Source: RUG14515 sp045117995 (GTDB lineage Bacteria > Bacillota_I > Bacilli_A > RFN20 > CAG-826). From it: a DNA stretch of 64,000 bases. Below are positions 27,039 to 36,022 of this stretch, piece by piece (the stretch's first letter is position 1; the number at the start of each line of letters is the position of its first letter). Below the pieces are notes generated by a model that was given only the letters and a program-made list of their open reading frames with translations, made no database searches and had not been told where the DNA came from. A program made the translations under genes and the position numbers. Location: the NCBI GenBank assembly GCA_045117995.1, contig JBGUOH010000009.1, positions 369,703 to 433,702 on the forward strand, read 5' to 3'.

Positions 27039-28808
27039 TTATTTCTTTTTCTTCTTGGAGAGCAATAAGACTGAACCAACAAGAACACCGATACCCGTTA
27101 ATGACATTGTAGCAAGAATAGAACCATTACAGCCTTTCTTATTATCACCACCGTTTTGTGAACTGGATTGTTCTGGCGCTGATGATTCAGAAACTGGTTC
27201 AGAAGAAGAACTTGATGATGATGGTTGAGGAACTGGTTGTTCTTTTTGTTTCACATTAATACCAAATTCTAATAATTCAAAGTCTAAGCTAGTTGAAATA
27301 GTGATAGTGGATAAGCCTTCGTCAAAGTATCCAGCGATATTAATGGTGTGGACACCACTAGCGGAATTGAATGATACTTCTTCATTATTTAATTTAACAT
27401 CGACTTCCACTTCACTCTTACCTTGTTCGGAAACAAAGTAGACTGATTGAATATCTGGTGTTTTAGCGACATCTTTTAATTTAAATGTCAGAGTGCCTCT
27501 ATTTTCAAGTTTTAAGCCACTTTCACTAGCGTAGACACTTTGTGCATCAGTCACTGAATCCACTAATGTATTAACTGCTGTATATGTTGTTAATACTTCA
27601 TTAGCAGCGACTGGGAATGTTGATGTTTCATTATCAGTGGTGAAAACGATACCATATGTACCTTTAATTGTTGGTGCTGGAGCAGGATTAACGGTAATAC
27701 CTTCATATGTAGTGGATAAACCACCAAAGCTACATGTCACGGATGTTTGACCCGCACGTAATCTTTTTGGTTCCCAAGTACATAAGTTGTTTTCGATAAC
27801 AGTGGATGTGTTATCGCTGTATTTAGCGGTAACTGTTAAACCTGTTGGATCGAATGATTGACCCGCAACATATTCTTTCTTGGTTGGTTGACCACTGATT
27901 TCAATCTTAGACAAAATCTTTTCATTGCCTGGATAGACTTGTTGACAGCGGCTCTTCACATCCGCGGATGCAGAATCACCAAAGATCTTCCAAGCGTATT
28001 CTGGATGGTCAACGAATGGGTTTCTATTCTTTTGTCTAGAGTTTTCGGAATAATTATTTCTATTACCTTCATGGACATCTGGCTTATCTAACATATGCCA
28101 TTCAAGAAGAGTGTTATAACTAGCGAATGTGTTGGTGATTTTTAAATTTGTATCATGATAGTAATCATAATATGTTGTCCAAACATACATGATGATACGT
28201 GCGACATCACCCTTAACGGAATCTAATGGTTCAAAATAGTTACCTGAACTATAACCATAAGGCATTCCGTTATATGTTAATGGATTGGTTTTACCTGTAT
28301 CGCCGTATTTATCATTACCACGAACACTGTTTGTTTTTTCATAAGTTGGTCTGATATGTAATATATCCGTACCAGCATTGCCTGTTCCCCAGTGACCACT
28401 AGAATTGGATTGAGGCCAGACGTGTTCTCTATTCCATGAACTAGCAGCGTTCTTTCTCACTGAGTCACGGGTATAAAGATAAATCATGTTGGCACTGTTA
28501 GTTGGATCAGCGTCAGCGGATTGGAGAACTGTTGATAAGTGATCAGAACCACCGCCACCATAGGTATACCAACCTTTAGGGAAAATATAACTACCTAATG
28601 CAGATCTAAATGTACCATTAAGACCTTCAGTACCAGTTTTCTCTAAATTGTTATAGTATGTGCCACTATAGGTGTATGGATCAAAGTTATCAACGTGGGT
28701 TGCTGCTTCAACAGGAGTAATTACTTTGTTTTGATTAATTGCAGCATAGCTTGCACCGCATACAAAAAGAGCGGTAGCGATTGTTAGTTTAATAATTTTG
28801 TTTTTCAT
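27039..28808 (-). CDS. Secreted, membrane-anchored endonuclease I-type nuclease with Ig-like domain
   Basis: 589 residues. A signal peptide ends about residue 35 (VITPVEA). The Endonuclease_1 domain (about residues 45-290) shows the core WNREHVWPQS, then DILHIRPT and the RNP-like NRNPFVDHPEY. These fit secreted non-specific nucleases with a beta-beta-alpha metal site. Next comes an Ig-like domain (GQSFDPTGLTVTAKYSDN..., about residues 310-375) and a second beta-rich domain. A Pro/Ser-rich linker follows, then NKKGCNGSILATMSLTG, one membrane helix and a Lys5 tail. This suggests retention at the outer membrane face rather than release. A likely role is DNA or RNA scavenging. A TATAAT lies 9 bases before the ATG and no ribosome site is visible, so the mRNA is nearly leaderless. 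Confidence 0.88.
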   Translation of the reverse strand: MKNKIIKLTIATALFVCGASYAAINQNKVITPVEAATHVDNFDPYTYSGTYYNNLEKTGTEGLNGTFRSALGSYIFPKGWYTYGGGGSDHLSTVLQSADADPTNSANMIYLYTRDSVRKNAASSWNREHVWPQSNSSGHWGTGNAGTDILHIRPTYEKTNSVRGNDKYGDTGKTNPLTYNGMPYGYSSGNYFEPLDSVKGDVARIIMYVWTTYYDYYHDTNLKITNTFASYNTLLEWHMLDKPDVHEGNRNNYSENSRQKNRNPFVDHPEYAWKIFGDSASADVKSRCQQVYPGNEKILSKIEISGQPTKKEYVAGQSFDPTGLTVTAKYSDNTSTVIENNLCTWEPKRLRAGQTSVTCSFGGLSTTYEGITVNPAPAPTIKGTYGIVFTTDNETSTFPVAANEVLTTYTAVNTLVDSVTDAQSVYASESGLKLENRGTLTFKLKDVAKTPDIQSVYFVSEQGKSEVEVDVKLNNEEVSFNSASGVHTINIAGYFDEGLSTITISTSLDFELLEFGINVKQKEQPVPQPSSSSSSSEPVSESSAPEQSSSQNGGDNKKGCNGSILATMSLTGIGVLVGSVLLLSKKKKK

Positions 28809-28843
28809 AGTGTCACTATTATATATAAATAATAAACATAAAA

Positions 28844-28867
28844 AAAGACCGCTATTAATAACGGTCT
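28844..28867 (-). terminator. Terminator after the TldE gene
   Basis: On the minus strand the stem AGACCG/CGGTCT encloses a loop with self-pairing TATTAATA and is followed by a run of T. It ends the TldD-TldE unit and lies just before the nuclease promoter. Confidence 0.85.
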
Positions 28868-28886
28868 ATTTTTGTTCGATATAATC

Positions 28887-30212
28887 TTACTTACCTGAGA
28901 CGGCAATTTTCTTAATTAATAACGATTCAGCGGAAACACCGCTTGGTGAAACAGTCACATCGTTACCAACTTCTAAGACATCTTTGAAGACATCTAATAA
29001 ATTACCACCAACAGTAATGAGGTCTAATGGTTTACCTTTCTTACCATTTTCAATCATGAAACCGGTGGATTGAAGTGAGAAGTTACCACTTTGTCTATTA
29101 AGACCAGCGTGGAGACCACTAACATCAGTAATATAAACACCATCTCCAACCATTTCGAATAATTCGTCTAATGATTTCTTACCTGGTTTTAAGGAAACAA
29201 ATGCTGTACCAATACCACGTTTAGAACCGCCACCGAAACCATTACCAGTTGTTTGAACACCGTCTTTAGCAGCAGTGGTTAAGTTATATAGGTATGTTTG
29301 CAACACACCGTTTTTGATAATTGGTTTGTTGTATGTAGCAACACCTTCATCATCGAACCATCTAGCAAAGACATTCTTGGATAATGGTTTATCTTCGATA
29401 GTGACTTTCTTAGAAGCAATCTTTTGACCAAGTTTACCGATAAATAAGGAAGATTTCTTTTGGACTTCTTCCGCTTCAGCGTGACCTAAGTAGGCTCTTA
29501 ATAAAGAAGTAACAACATCTGGGTGTAAAACCGCTTTATATTTATTAGTTTCACAAGCTTCACCGCCTAATTGATCGACAGTGGCTTTAACAACTTTCTT
29601 AGCGAATTCTTGAGCGTTGAACTTAGAGAAATCGTTATCTAAGAAGAAGTCATAACCGGACTTTGTTTGTTCACCTTGTTTAGCAACACATTGTGCCACA
29701 AAGGTGAAGTAGTTGCTCTTTTGCACTAAGTTAAGACCATTGGAATTAACTAATGTGACTTTTTCGCTTGTTTGAGAGAATTCTGTACCTGCGACTTCAA
29801 CGATGCGTGGGTCGATTTCTTTACAAGCTTTTTCTAAAGCATAGAGAGCGTTCATCTTATCATCGATAGAAACGTTTTCTAATTCTTTATTGAAAGTATT
29901 AACTTTGTGGTATTTTTCACTACCTTTGAAGATGAAGATTGGATCATCATTTTCAATGACTTTCGCATTAGCGACAATTTCTTTAACTAACCATGCGGCT
30001 TTGTCTTTATTCCAAACGTCACATGCGGCTGCGCCACATTTACCGTTTAAGATGCCTCTAGCTAAAATGGAATATCCATTGTTATCTTTGTATTCTTCAA
30101 CTTCTCCGTGGAATAAGGAGATGTTCAAACTACGAGATTCAGCGATAGATAATTCAACTTCTTCAAGTCCTGCTTCTTTTGCCAATGCAAAAAACTTATC
30201 ATATTTACCCAT
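28887..30212 (-). CDS. tldE: TldE/PmbA-type protein of the TldD/TldE protease pair
   Basis: 441 residues. TldE is the non-catalytic half of the TldD/TldE heterodimer, which degrades or matures peptides in the cytoplasm. Visible family features are VTLVNSNGLNLVQKSNYFTFVAQCVAK in the middle and GGSKRGIGTAFVSLKPG and LHAGLNRQSGNFSLQSTGF toward the end. The HExxxH zinc motif is absent, as expected. Its start overlaps the last base of tldD, so the two are co-translated. In other bacteria the pair processes microcins or antitoxin; no such partner is visible here. Confidence 0.9.
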   Translation of the reverse strand: MGKYDKFFALAKEAGLEEVELSIAESRSLNISLFHGEVEEYKDNNGYSILARGILNGKCGAAACDVWNKDKAAWLVKEIVANAKVIENDDPIFIFKGSEKYHKVNTFNKELENVSIDDKMNALYALEKACKEIDPRIVEVAGTEFSQTSEKVTLVNSNGLNLVQKSNYFTFVAQCVAKQGEQTKSGYDFFLDNDFSKFNAQEFAKKVVKATVDQLGGEACETNKYKAVLHPDVVTSLLRAYLGHAEAEEVQKKSSLFIGKLGQKIASKKVTIEDKPLSKNVFARWFDDEGVATYNKPIIKNGVLQTYLYNLTTAAKDGVQTTGNGFGGGSKRGIGTAFVSLKPGKKSLDELFEMVGDGVYITDVSGLHAGLNRQSGNFSLQSTGFMIENGKKGKPLDLITVGGNLLDVFKDVLEVGNDVTVSPSGVSAESLLIKKIAVSGK

Positions 30213-31618
30213 TATTTTAACTCCCCTCCGCGACCACCAACGGTGACTTCGCTAACTCTAAGAGTTGGTTGACCAACGTTAGTTCTAATAGAACCAGAAG
30301 AAGCACCACACATACCTTGGGCTAAATCTAAGTCGTTACCAACCATATCGATCTTCTTTAAGATTTCAAAGCCTTTACCAATTAAGGTTGCACCTTTAAC
30401 TGGTTCAGCAATTTTACCATCTCTAATGATATAAGCTTCACTACAACCGAAGTTGAATTCACCAGTTGTTGGATCAACAGAACCACCGTTAAAACCAACA
30501 GCATATAAGCCTAATTTAGTGGCTTTAATAATTTCTTCTGGTGTGCTCTTACCATTACAAATATAGGTATTAGACATACGTGATGTAGGAACGTAACGAT
30601 AGTTTTGTCTACGGCAAGCACCGTTACCTTCTCTATTCATACGACGACCATTGAGATCATCAATCATATAGTCATTTAATTTACCATTCTTAATAAGTAA
30701 TCTCTTGCTACCTGGATTGCCTTCGTCATCGATATCGATTGAACCCCATTCGCTTGGCATAGTGGAGTCATCAACCGCACTGACGATTGGGGATGCAATA
30801 TAATCGCCAATCTTGTTGTCAGAGAAGCAAGATAAACCTTTAGCGACTGCACTGGCTTCTAATGGGTGACCACAAGATTCATGGAATAAGACACCACCCC
30901 AACCATTACCAATAACAACTGGCATAACACCACTTGGGCATTCCGCAGCGGTTAACATCTTTAAAGCGGTTTCCGCAGCTTTTCTAGCGACTTTCTTTGG
31001 ATTAACTTTTTCACTTCTGAAATAGCTAATATCCTTTTGAGCGCCTGGACCTTCAAATCCAACTTCAAATCCATTTTGATCCGCGGCAATTGCTTGGAAC
31101 ACCATTCTTCCGAATTCAGAAGTACGTTTGAACCATTTACCTTTAGAGTTAAAGACGGCTACAAATCTTTTATTATCACCAAAGACACCGAATGTTCTCA
31201 CAATACGTGGATCTTTTAATGAATTGATTTCATCAATACCTTCTTTAAGTAAAGCAATCTTTTCTTCAATTGGGACATCTTCATAGCTTCTCGCAATTGG
31301 ATTGCGATTCTTAGCTTTAATCATGTCGAGTTTAGTAACTGTTAAAACTCTCTTATCGTGGAATGATTTACTTAATGAATTCGCTAACGCAAGTAAGCCT
31401 TTCTTACTTAAATCATTAGTATATCCATACACGCATTGGTTATTTTTGAGTAAACGTAAACCAACACCACATAGAGAATTAGAGCTAGTTGTTTCTACTT
31501 TGCCGTTTTCTAAGGATACTGAATGGGAGCTACTATCTTCATAAAAGATTTCAGAATAATCAGCGCCTGTTTCTAAAGCGGCGTTTAGAACTTCAATAGC
31601 GAGTTTCTTGCTAATCAT
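30212..31618 (-). CDS. tldD: TldD-type zinc metalloprotease
   Basis: 468 residues. TldD carries the zinc site of the TldD/TldE protease: LFHESCGHPLEASAV near residue 246 provides HExxxH, and a downstream Cys is in FGCSEAYII. The N-terminal half begins EVLNAALETGADYSEIFYEDS, typical of the modulator-of-gyrase fold. C-terminal GMCGASSGSIRTNVGQP is a family signature. The ribosome site AGGAGGAAATAT is excellent. A TGG-TAATAT promoter and a perfect palindrome lie upstream (31658-31683). Confidence 0.93.
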   Translation of the reverse strand: MISKKLAIEVLNAALETGADYSEIFYEDSSSHSVSLENGKVETTSSNSLCGVGLRLLKNNQCVYGYTNDLSKKGLLALANSLSKSFHDKRVLTVTKLDMIKAKNRNPIARSYEDVPIEEKIALLKEGIDEINSLKDPRIVRTFGVFGDNKRFVAVFNSKGKWFKRTSEFGRMVFQAIAADQNGFEVGFEGPGAQKDISYFRSEKVNPKKVARKAAETALKMLTAAECPSGVMPVVIGNGWGGVLFHESCGHPLEASAVAKGLSCFSDNKIGDYIASPIVSAVDDSTMPSEWGSIDIDDEGNPGSKRLLIKNGKLNDYMIDDLNGRRMNREGNGACRRQNYRYVPTSRMSNTYICNGKSTPEEIIKATKLGLYAVGFNGGSVDPTTGEFNFGCSEAYIIRDGKIAEPVKGATLIGKGFEILKKIDMVGNDLDLAQGMCGASSGSIRTNVGQPTLRVSEVTVGGRGGELK

Positions 31619-31657
31619 ATATTTCCTCCTTTATTATTAATTTTTCATGTTGGACAA

Positions 31658-31683
31658 ATATTACCATAATTCCACGAATTATG
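31658..31683 (-). promoter_or_regulatory. tldD promoter with a 19-bp palindromic operator candidate
   Basis: On the minus strand TGG-TAATAT (31658-31666) forms an extended -10. Overlapping its upstream edge is the perfect inverted repeat CATAATTC-CAC-GAATTATG (31665-31683). Its position in the promoter spacer is typical of a repressor site. The regulator is unknown. Confidence 0.5.
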
Positions 31684-31758
31684 TTATTGAAACAACCTAG
31701 AAAGTGAAAATTCCAACTAGAGTTTACCTATTTATTATTAAGGATTTTAATAAGGGTA

Positions 31759-31786
31759 TTGCCTTATAAAATTATCGTGATACAAT
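31759..31786 (+). promoter_or_regulatory. Extended -10 promoter of a short transcript
   Basis: -35 TTGCCT (31759-31764), 16-base spacer ending TGA, -10 TACAAT (31781-31786). Using the SRP RNA spacing, the start is near 31793. It points toward the opp operon, divergent from tldD. Confidence 0.6.
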
Positions 31787-31792
31787 AGTAAT

Positions 31793-31870
31793 GTTGGGCC
31801 TCATTGAAGGATAAATCACATAATAGTGTAGATAACTTTGTTGGAAAGTTAATTTTAACTTTCACTTTTT
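31793..31870 (+). ncRNA. Putative small RNA or leader with two competing hairpins
   Basis: From the promoter above, about 75-80 nt run to a 9-bp hairpin (31844-31852 with 31855-31863) followed by ACTTTTTCTTT, a moderate terminator. An alternative hairpin AACTTT-GTTGG-AAAGTT (31834-31850) uses the left arm of the terminator, so the two cannot form together. That is the geometry of an attenuator or riboswitch expression platform. I do not recognise a known aptamer in the first 40 nt. No reading frame with a ribosome site lies inside. Whether it controls oppB, about 350 bases downstream, is unknown. Confidence 0.4.
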
Positions 31871-32118
31871 CTTTATAATCCTTATTATACGCACACGATA
31901 CCTTAAATATATAAAAATATGAGATAAAACCGCACTTTTTTGGCTTTTTAGCCATTTTTTATTGTCTAGAAAAATCGCATCAAAAAGTAGTGATGATCCT
32001 AATTGACGAAATGGTAAGTCAAAATAAAAATGTAAAAAATGTAGTGTATTTTTTTGTCGGTCTAATATTTATAAAAATATTAATTAAAGAATACCCAAAA
32101 AAGCCCAAAAAAAGATTG
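31871..32118 (+). other. Gene-free stretch before the opp promoter
   Basis: AT-rich, with no supported gene. It holds a short hairpin TGGC-TTTTTA-GCCA (31941-31954) followed by six T, which could be a second weak terminator. A TTGAC/GTCAA hairpin lies near 32003 and an AATATTT/AAATATT inverted repeat near 32068. The longer frames across it have no ribosome site and overlap oppB or run opposite. Confidence 0.4.
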
Positions 32119-32147
32119 TTGACATGCCCGCGATATATGCGTAACAT
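32119..32147 (+). promoter_or_regulatory. Promoter of the opp operon
   Basis: Perfect -35 TTGACA (32119-32124), 17-base spacer, -10 TAACAT (32142-32147). The leader to oppB ATG 32222 is about 68 bases and ends in an AGAGG ribosome site. Confidence 0.75.
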
Positions 32148-32221
32148 AGACGTAATTTTATTCAGGTATTTATCAACATTATGTAAACGAGTAAGACAAA
32201 GAAAAAAAGAAAAGAGGCCAT

Positions 32222-33160
32222 ATGAACAAGAAGCTATGGGGGTACATCTTAAAAAGAGTGCTGTTAGGAATTCTAACTTATCTTCTTGTTGTGACCGTTA
32301 CCTTCTGGGTTATGCAGATGGTTCCAGGTGGCCCATGGACCAGAGAAAAAGCTTTAAGCGACGCTGTTATTGAAGCACTTAACAAACGTTATGGTCTAGA
32401 TCAACCTTTGTTCGTTCAATACTTAAGATATTTAGGAAGAGCACTCATTGGTGACTTTGGTGTCTCTTATTATTATAAAGGTAGAGAAGTTGCTGAAATT
32501 ATTACCGAGGGCTTTAGAATCTCATTAGGCGTTGGCGCTTGTGCGGCAGTTCTTGCTTTAATCGTTGGCTTAGCATTAGGTACATACGCTGCCACACATC
32601 AAAATAAATTCTTTGATAGAGCAATCATGGTATTAACCACCGCTAGTGTGGCAGTACCTAGTTTCGTTATTTCTTTAGTTCTTTTATACGTATTCGCTGT
32701 TAATTTGCATCTTTTGCCAACCAGTCCTGTTGGTTTAGAGGAGAGCATAGGACCTTATGTATTACCGGTTATTGCCGCGAGCTTATATCCAACAGCGTAC
32801 ATTACTAGATTAGTCAGATCCTCAACATTAGATGTTTTGGGTCAGGACTATATGCGTACCGCGAAAGCTAAAGGCTTAACACCAAGAAGAATCTTGTTAA
32901 AACACGGTCTTAGAAACTCTATTACCCCTGTTATTACATATTTTGGTCCAATGTTTGCCTCTATTATTACTGGCTCATTAGTTATCGAAAAGGTTTTCCA
33001 ATTAGCTGGTGTTGGTAAACAATTTATTATTTCCATTCAAAACCGTGACTACCCATTAATTATGGGTACCACTTGCTTATTAGCGTTGTTACTTATTATC
33101 TTCACTCTTTTAAGTGATATCGCCTATATTTTCGTTAATCCGCGTGTTGATTTTGATTAG
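32222..33160 (+). CDS. oppB: Oligopeptide ABC transporter permease OppB
   Basis: 312 residues, one of the two membrane subunits of the peptide importer. The start MNKKLWGYILKRVLLGILTYLLVVTVTFWVM is the typical first helix of OppB/DppB permeases. The EAA loop is visible as DYMRTAKAKGLTPRRILLKHGLRNS near residue 215, followed by ITPVITYFGPMFASIITGSLVIEKVF. About six membrane helices. It is the first gene of oppBCDFA, with oppC 15 bases downstream. Whether the substrate is di- or oligopeptide cannot be told from the permease. Confidence 0.93.
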   Translation: MNKKLWGYILKRVLLGILTYLLVVTVTFWVMQMVPGGPWTREKALSDAVIEALNKRYGLDQPLFVQYLRYLGRALIGDFGVSYYYKGREVAEIITEGFRISLGVGACAAVLALIVGLALGTYAATHQNKFFDRAIMVLTTASVAVPSFVISLVLLYVFAVNLHLLPTSPVGLEESIGPYVLPVIAASLYPTAYITRLVRSSTLDVLGQDYMRTAKAKGLTPRRILLKHGLRNSITPVITYFGPMFASIITGSLVIEKVFQLAGVGKQFIISIQNRDYPLIMGTTCLLALLLIIFTLLSDIAYIFVNPRVDFD

Positions 33161-33175
33161 AAAGGAGGAAAGAAC

Positions 33176-34243
33176 ATGAAAAGAAACCCATTAAGTTTCC
33201 AAATTGATGTTGAGAAATTTGGCTCTGCTTCAGAAGGTGAAAAGAAGAGCACTAATTTGATGCGTCCAAATTCCACATTCTTTATGGATGGCGTTAAGCG
33301 TTTCGTTAAGAACCCTGTCGCAATGGTTTCATTCTGTTTCATTGTTCTTCTTTTAATCACCGTCTTCATCGTTCCATTATTCTATCCATATTCATATGAC
33401 GAAGTCGTTTGCTTCCGTTATGCGGATAGACCTGCTGGTGAATTCTTAAAATTAGCACCTTTCGCTTACGCTCCTGCGGAGCAAGAAGCTATCGCTAATG
33501 GTCAATTCGTCTTCCCACACTTATTTGGTACTGACGCGAATGGTCATGATTACTTCATTCGTATTATCGTTGGCGCTAGAACTAGCTTAATCGTTGGCTT
33601 CTTTGCTGCTATTATCGTTCTCATTATTGGTGGTACCATTGGTGCTTTATCTGGTTATATCGGTGGTAAGTTTGACTTACTCGTCATGAGAATAGTGGAT
33701 GTTATTTATTCATTACCAGATATCCTTATTATTATCTTATTATCCGCAACCTTAGCAGCGGTCTTTGATGGTAATCAAGGTGGCGCTTTAGCCCAACTTG
33801 GTTCCGGCTTCGTCGCTATCTTCGTAGTCTTCGCTCTCCTTTATTGGGTCGGTATGGCAAGACTCGTTAGAGGCCAAGTACTTAACTTAAGAAAACAAGA
33901 ATTCGTTATGGCGGCACGCGCGAATGGTGCGAATACCGCGAGAATCGTTTTCAAACATCTCATTCCTAACTCCATGAGTGTTATTATCATCTCCGCAGCC
34001 TTACAAATTCCAAGTGCAATCTTCACCGAATCCTTCCTCTCTTATTTAGGATTAGGTGTTAAATATCCAACCCCATCCTTAGGTTCTTTAGCGAGTGACG
34101 CTCAATCATATATCGTTAATGGTGCGTCCACTGAACTTTACTTATTCTTAGTACCTGCAATCGCGATTTGCTTAATCGTGTTGTCTTTAAATCTTCTCGG
34201 TGATGGCTTAAGAGATGCCTTTGACCCAAAATTACAGAAATAG
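33176..34243 (+). CDS. oppC: Oligopeptide ABC transporter permease OppC
   Basis: 355 residues, the second permease. It has the longer cytoplasmic N-terminus usual for OppC, then a first helix near residues 45-70 and an outer segment with HLFGTDANGHDYFIRIIVGARTSL, the OppC/DppC signature. The EAA loop is QEFVMAARANGANTARIVFKHLIPNS near residue 240. Ribosome site GAAAGGAGG. Together with OppB it forms the channel. Confidence 0.94.
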   Translation: MKRNPLSFQIDVEKFGSASEGEKKSTNLMRPNSTFFMDGVKRFVKNPVAMVSFCFIVLLLITVFIVPLFYPYSYDEVVCFRYADRPAGEFLKLAPFAYAPAEQEAIANGQFVFPHLFGTDANGHDYFIRIIVGARTSLIVGFFAAIIVLIIGGTIGALSGYIGGKFDLLVMRIVDVIYSLPDILIIILLSATLAAVFDGNQGGALAQLGSGFVAIFVVFALLYWVGMARLVRGQVLNLRKQEFVMAARANGANTARIVFKHLIPNSMSVIIISAALQIPSAIFTESFLSYLGLGVKYPTPSLGSLASDAQSYIVNGASTELYLFLVPAIAICLIVLSLNLLGDGLRDAFDPKLQK

Positions 34244-34252
34244 GTGATCGTT

Positions 34253-36022
34253 ATGGCAAGACAATATAAGTTATTAGAAGTAGAAAATTTAAATACATCG
34301 TTCAAGATTGACGCTGGTAAAGTCTTATCCGTCAACGGTGTTTCTTTCACCTTAGAAAAAGGCAAAGTCTTAGGCATCGTTGGTGAATCTGGCTCAGGTA
34401 AATCCGTTACAGCATACTCCATCATGGGTATCTTGGACAAAAACGGCAAAGTCGATTCAGGCAAAATTATCTATAACGGTACTGATTTATTAAGAATTAG
34501 TGAACGTCAAATGAGAGATATTCGTGGTAACCGTATCTCTATCATCTTCCAAGATGCAATGACCTCACTTAATCCAACTTGGTCAATTGGTAATCAACTT
34601 AGAGAAGCGATTCTTACCCACGCAAGAGATCCGATTGAAGAAGCGGTCTATGATATTAGAAACGCAATCGAAAGTGATGAACAAAGACTTGTTTCTATGA
34701 AAAAAGGTATTGCTCACCACCCAGATAATGAACAACTTAAAAAAGACTACGCAACCATTGAACAAAAGCTCATTGATGATAAAGCCCTCTTTGATGAAAA
34801 GTACAAAGAAGCAGTCAAACGCTACGCGGAGATGAAAGTTCAAGCACAAGCTAAGTATCAAGCTAAAGTTCCTGAATTAGACGCTGCTATTAAAAGAGCG
34901 CAAGAAATTTATAGAAGTCAGTATAACGAACTGAACGCTGCTCCACCAATCGAAGAAGCAGAGTCACAGGAAGAAGCTAGAGAAATCTTCAAGACACTTG
35001 AACTCAAGGAAAAAGAAATCCTTAAACAACATGAAGCTATTGAAGAACTGAAGATGCATGCTCCTAATAAGGAAAATAAAGAAGCAAGCGAAGCGTATCG
35101 CAAAAGCTTAAAAAATGAAAAGAGCATCTACAGAGTTCTTAAAAAAGAATTTAAGCACATTAAAGCGGACTATAACCGTTGTCTAAGAAAATATATAAGA
35201 GATGTTATATACGCTCCTAGACGTAAAAGAAAACAAGACGTCATTGATGCTAAGAAAGCTAAAAGAAATTATTACTGGGAATGTGTTTCCGAATATAGAG
35301 AAACCAATTATTCCGCTAATAAGAAAGCCTTAGCGATGATGAAAGAAGTTGGCATCACCGATCCAGAAAAGAGAATGAAACAATATCCATTCGAAATGAG
35401 TGGTGGTATGTTGCAACGTTGCATGATTGCGATGGCGCTTGTGGAAAGACCAGACATCTTAATCGCTGACGAACCAACCACAGCGTTAGACGTTACCATC
35501 CAAGCCCAAATTCTTGATTTGTTAAAGAAATTACAAAAAGAATACGGCATGGCGATCATTATCATCACTCACGACTTAGGCGTTGTGGCTCAAATCTGTG
35601 ATGAAGTTGACATCATGTACGCTGGTAGAATCGTGGAAAGAGGTACTGTTGAAGACATCTTCTACAATCCTCAACACGAATACACCAAAGGCTTATTAAA
35701 TAGTATGCCTAAGTTAGATACTAAAGGCAGACTTGAACCAATCCAAGGTAACCCAGTTGACCTCTTCTGTTTACCGAAAGGCTGTGCCTTCTCAAGCAGA
35801 TGTAAAGAATGTATGCAAATCTGCATTGATAAATATCCAGAAGAAGTTCAATACGACGAAAAAGGCCATGCTGCTAGTTGCTGGAAGATGATCAAAACGC
35901 TCTATGAGCAAGGAAAAATCGACATAGTTAACGGTGTACCTGAAGGTAAACCATTAATCTATAACGGCGCTATTATCGCCAACCAGAAAAAAGAAAGGAA
36001 GAAACATGAACAAGGAAAATAA
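34253..36022 (+). CDS. oppD: Oligopeptide ABC transporter ATP-binding protein OppD with a large coiled-coil insert
   Basis: 589 residues from ATG 34253 (AGGTGAT ribosome site); GTG 34244 is less likely. Normal OppD is about 330-350 residues. Walker A GESGSGKS is at 44-51 and the Q-loop FQDAMTSLNP at 99-108. Homology then breaks at about residue 124 and resumes near 356 with KKALAMMKEVGITDPEKRMKQYPFEMSGGMLQR (signature at 382-389). Walker B ILIADEPTTALD follows, and the C-terminal zone has Cys-rich GCAFSSRCKECMQIC. The insert of about 230 residues is strongly charged and helical, likely a coiled coil, between Q-loop and signature, that is in the helical subdomain facing the permease. Its frame and codon use look like the neighbours, so it is not a recent insertion. 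Confidence 0.93.
   Translation: MARQYKLLEVENLNTSFKIDAGKVLSVNGVSFTLEKGKVLGIVGESGSGKSVTAYSIMGILDKNGKVDSGKIIYNGTDLLRISERQMRDIRGNRISIIFQDAMTSLNPTWSIGNQLREAILTHARDPIEEAVYDIRNAIESDEQRLVSMKKGIAHHPDNEQLKKDYATIEQKLIDDKALFDEKYKEAVKRYAEMKVQAQAKYQAKVPELDAAIKRAQEIYRSQYNELNAAPPIEEAESQEEAREIFKTLELKEKEILKQHEAIEELKMHAPNKENKEASEAYRKSLKNEKSIYRVLKKEFKHIKADYNRCLRKYIRDVIYAPRRKRKQDVIDAKKAKRNYYWECVSEYRETNYSANKKALAMMKEVGITDPEKRMKQYPFEMSGGMLQRCMIAMALVERPDILIADEPTTALDVTIQAQILDLLKKLQKEYGMAIIIITHDLGVVAQICDEVDIMYAGRIVERGTVEDIFYNPQHEYTKGLLNSMPKLDTKGRLEPIQGNPVDLFCLPKGCAFSSRCKECMQICIDKYPEEVQYDEKGHAASCWKMIKTLYEQGKIDIVNGVPEGKPLIYNGAIIANQKKERKKHEQGK

Noticed and set aside
31764..31955. 63-codon minus-strand frame in the tldD-opp gap
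   Set aside because: No ribosome site, covers the promoter and small RNA, and has an improbable composition.
31990..32373. 127-codon frame overlapping the start of oppB
   Set aside because: Overlaps the promoter and oppB in another frame, and is very basic with no family features.
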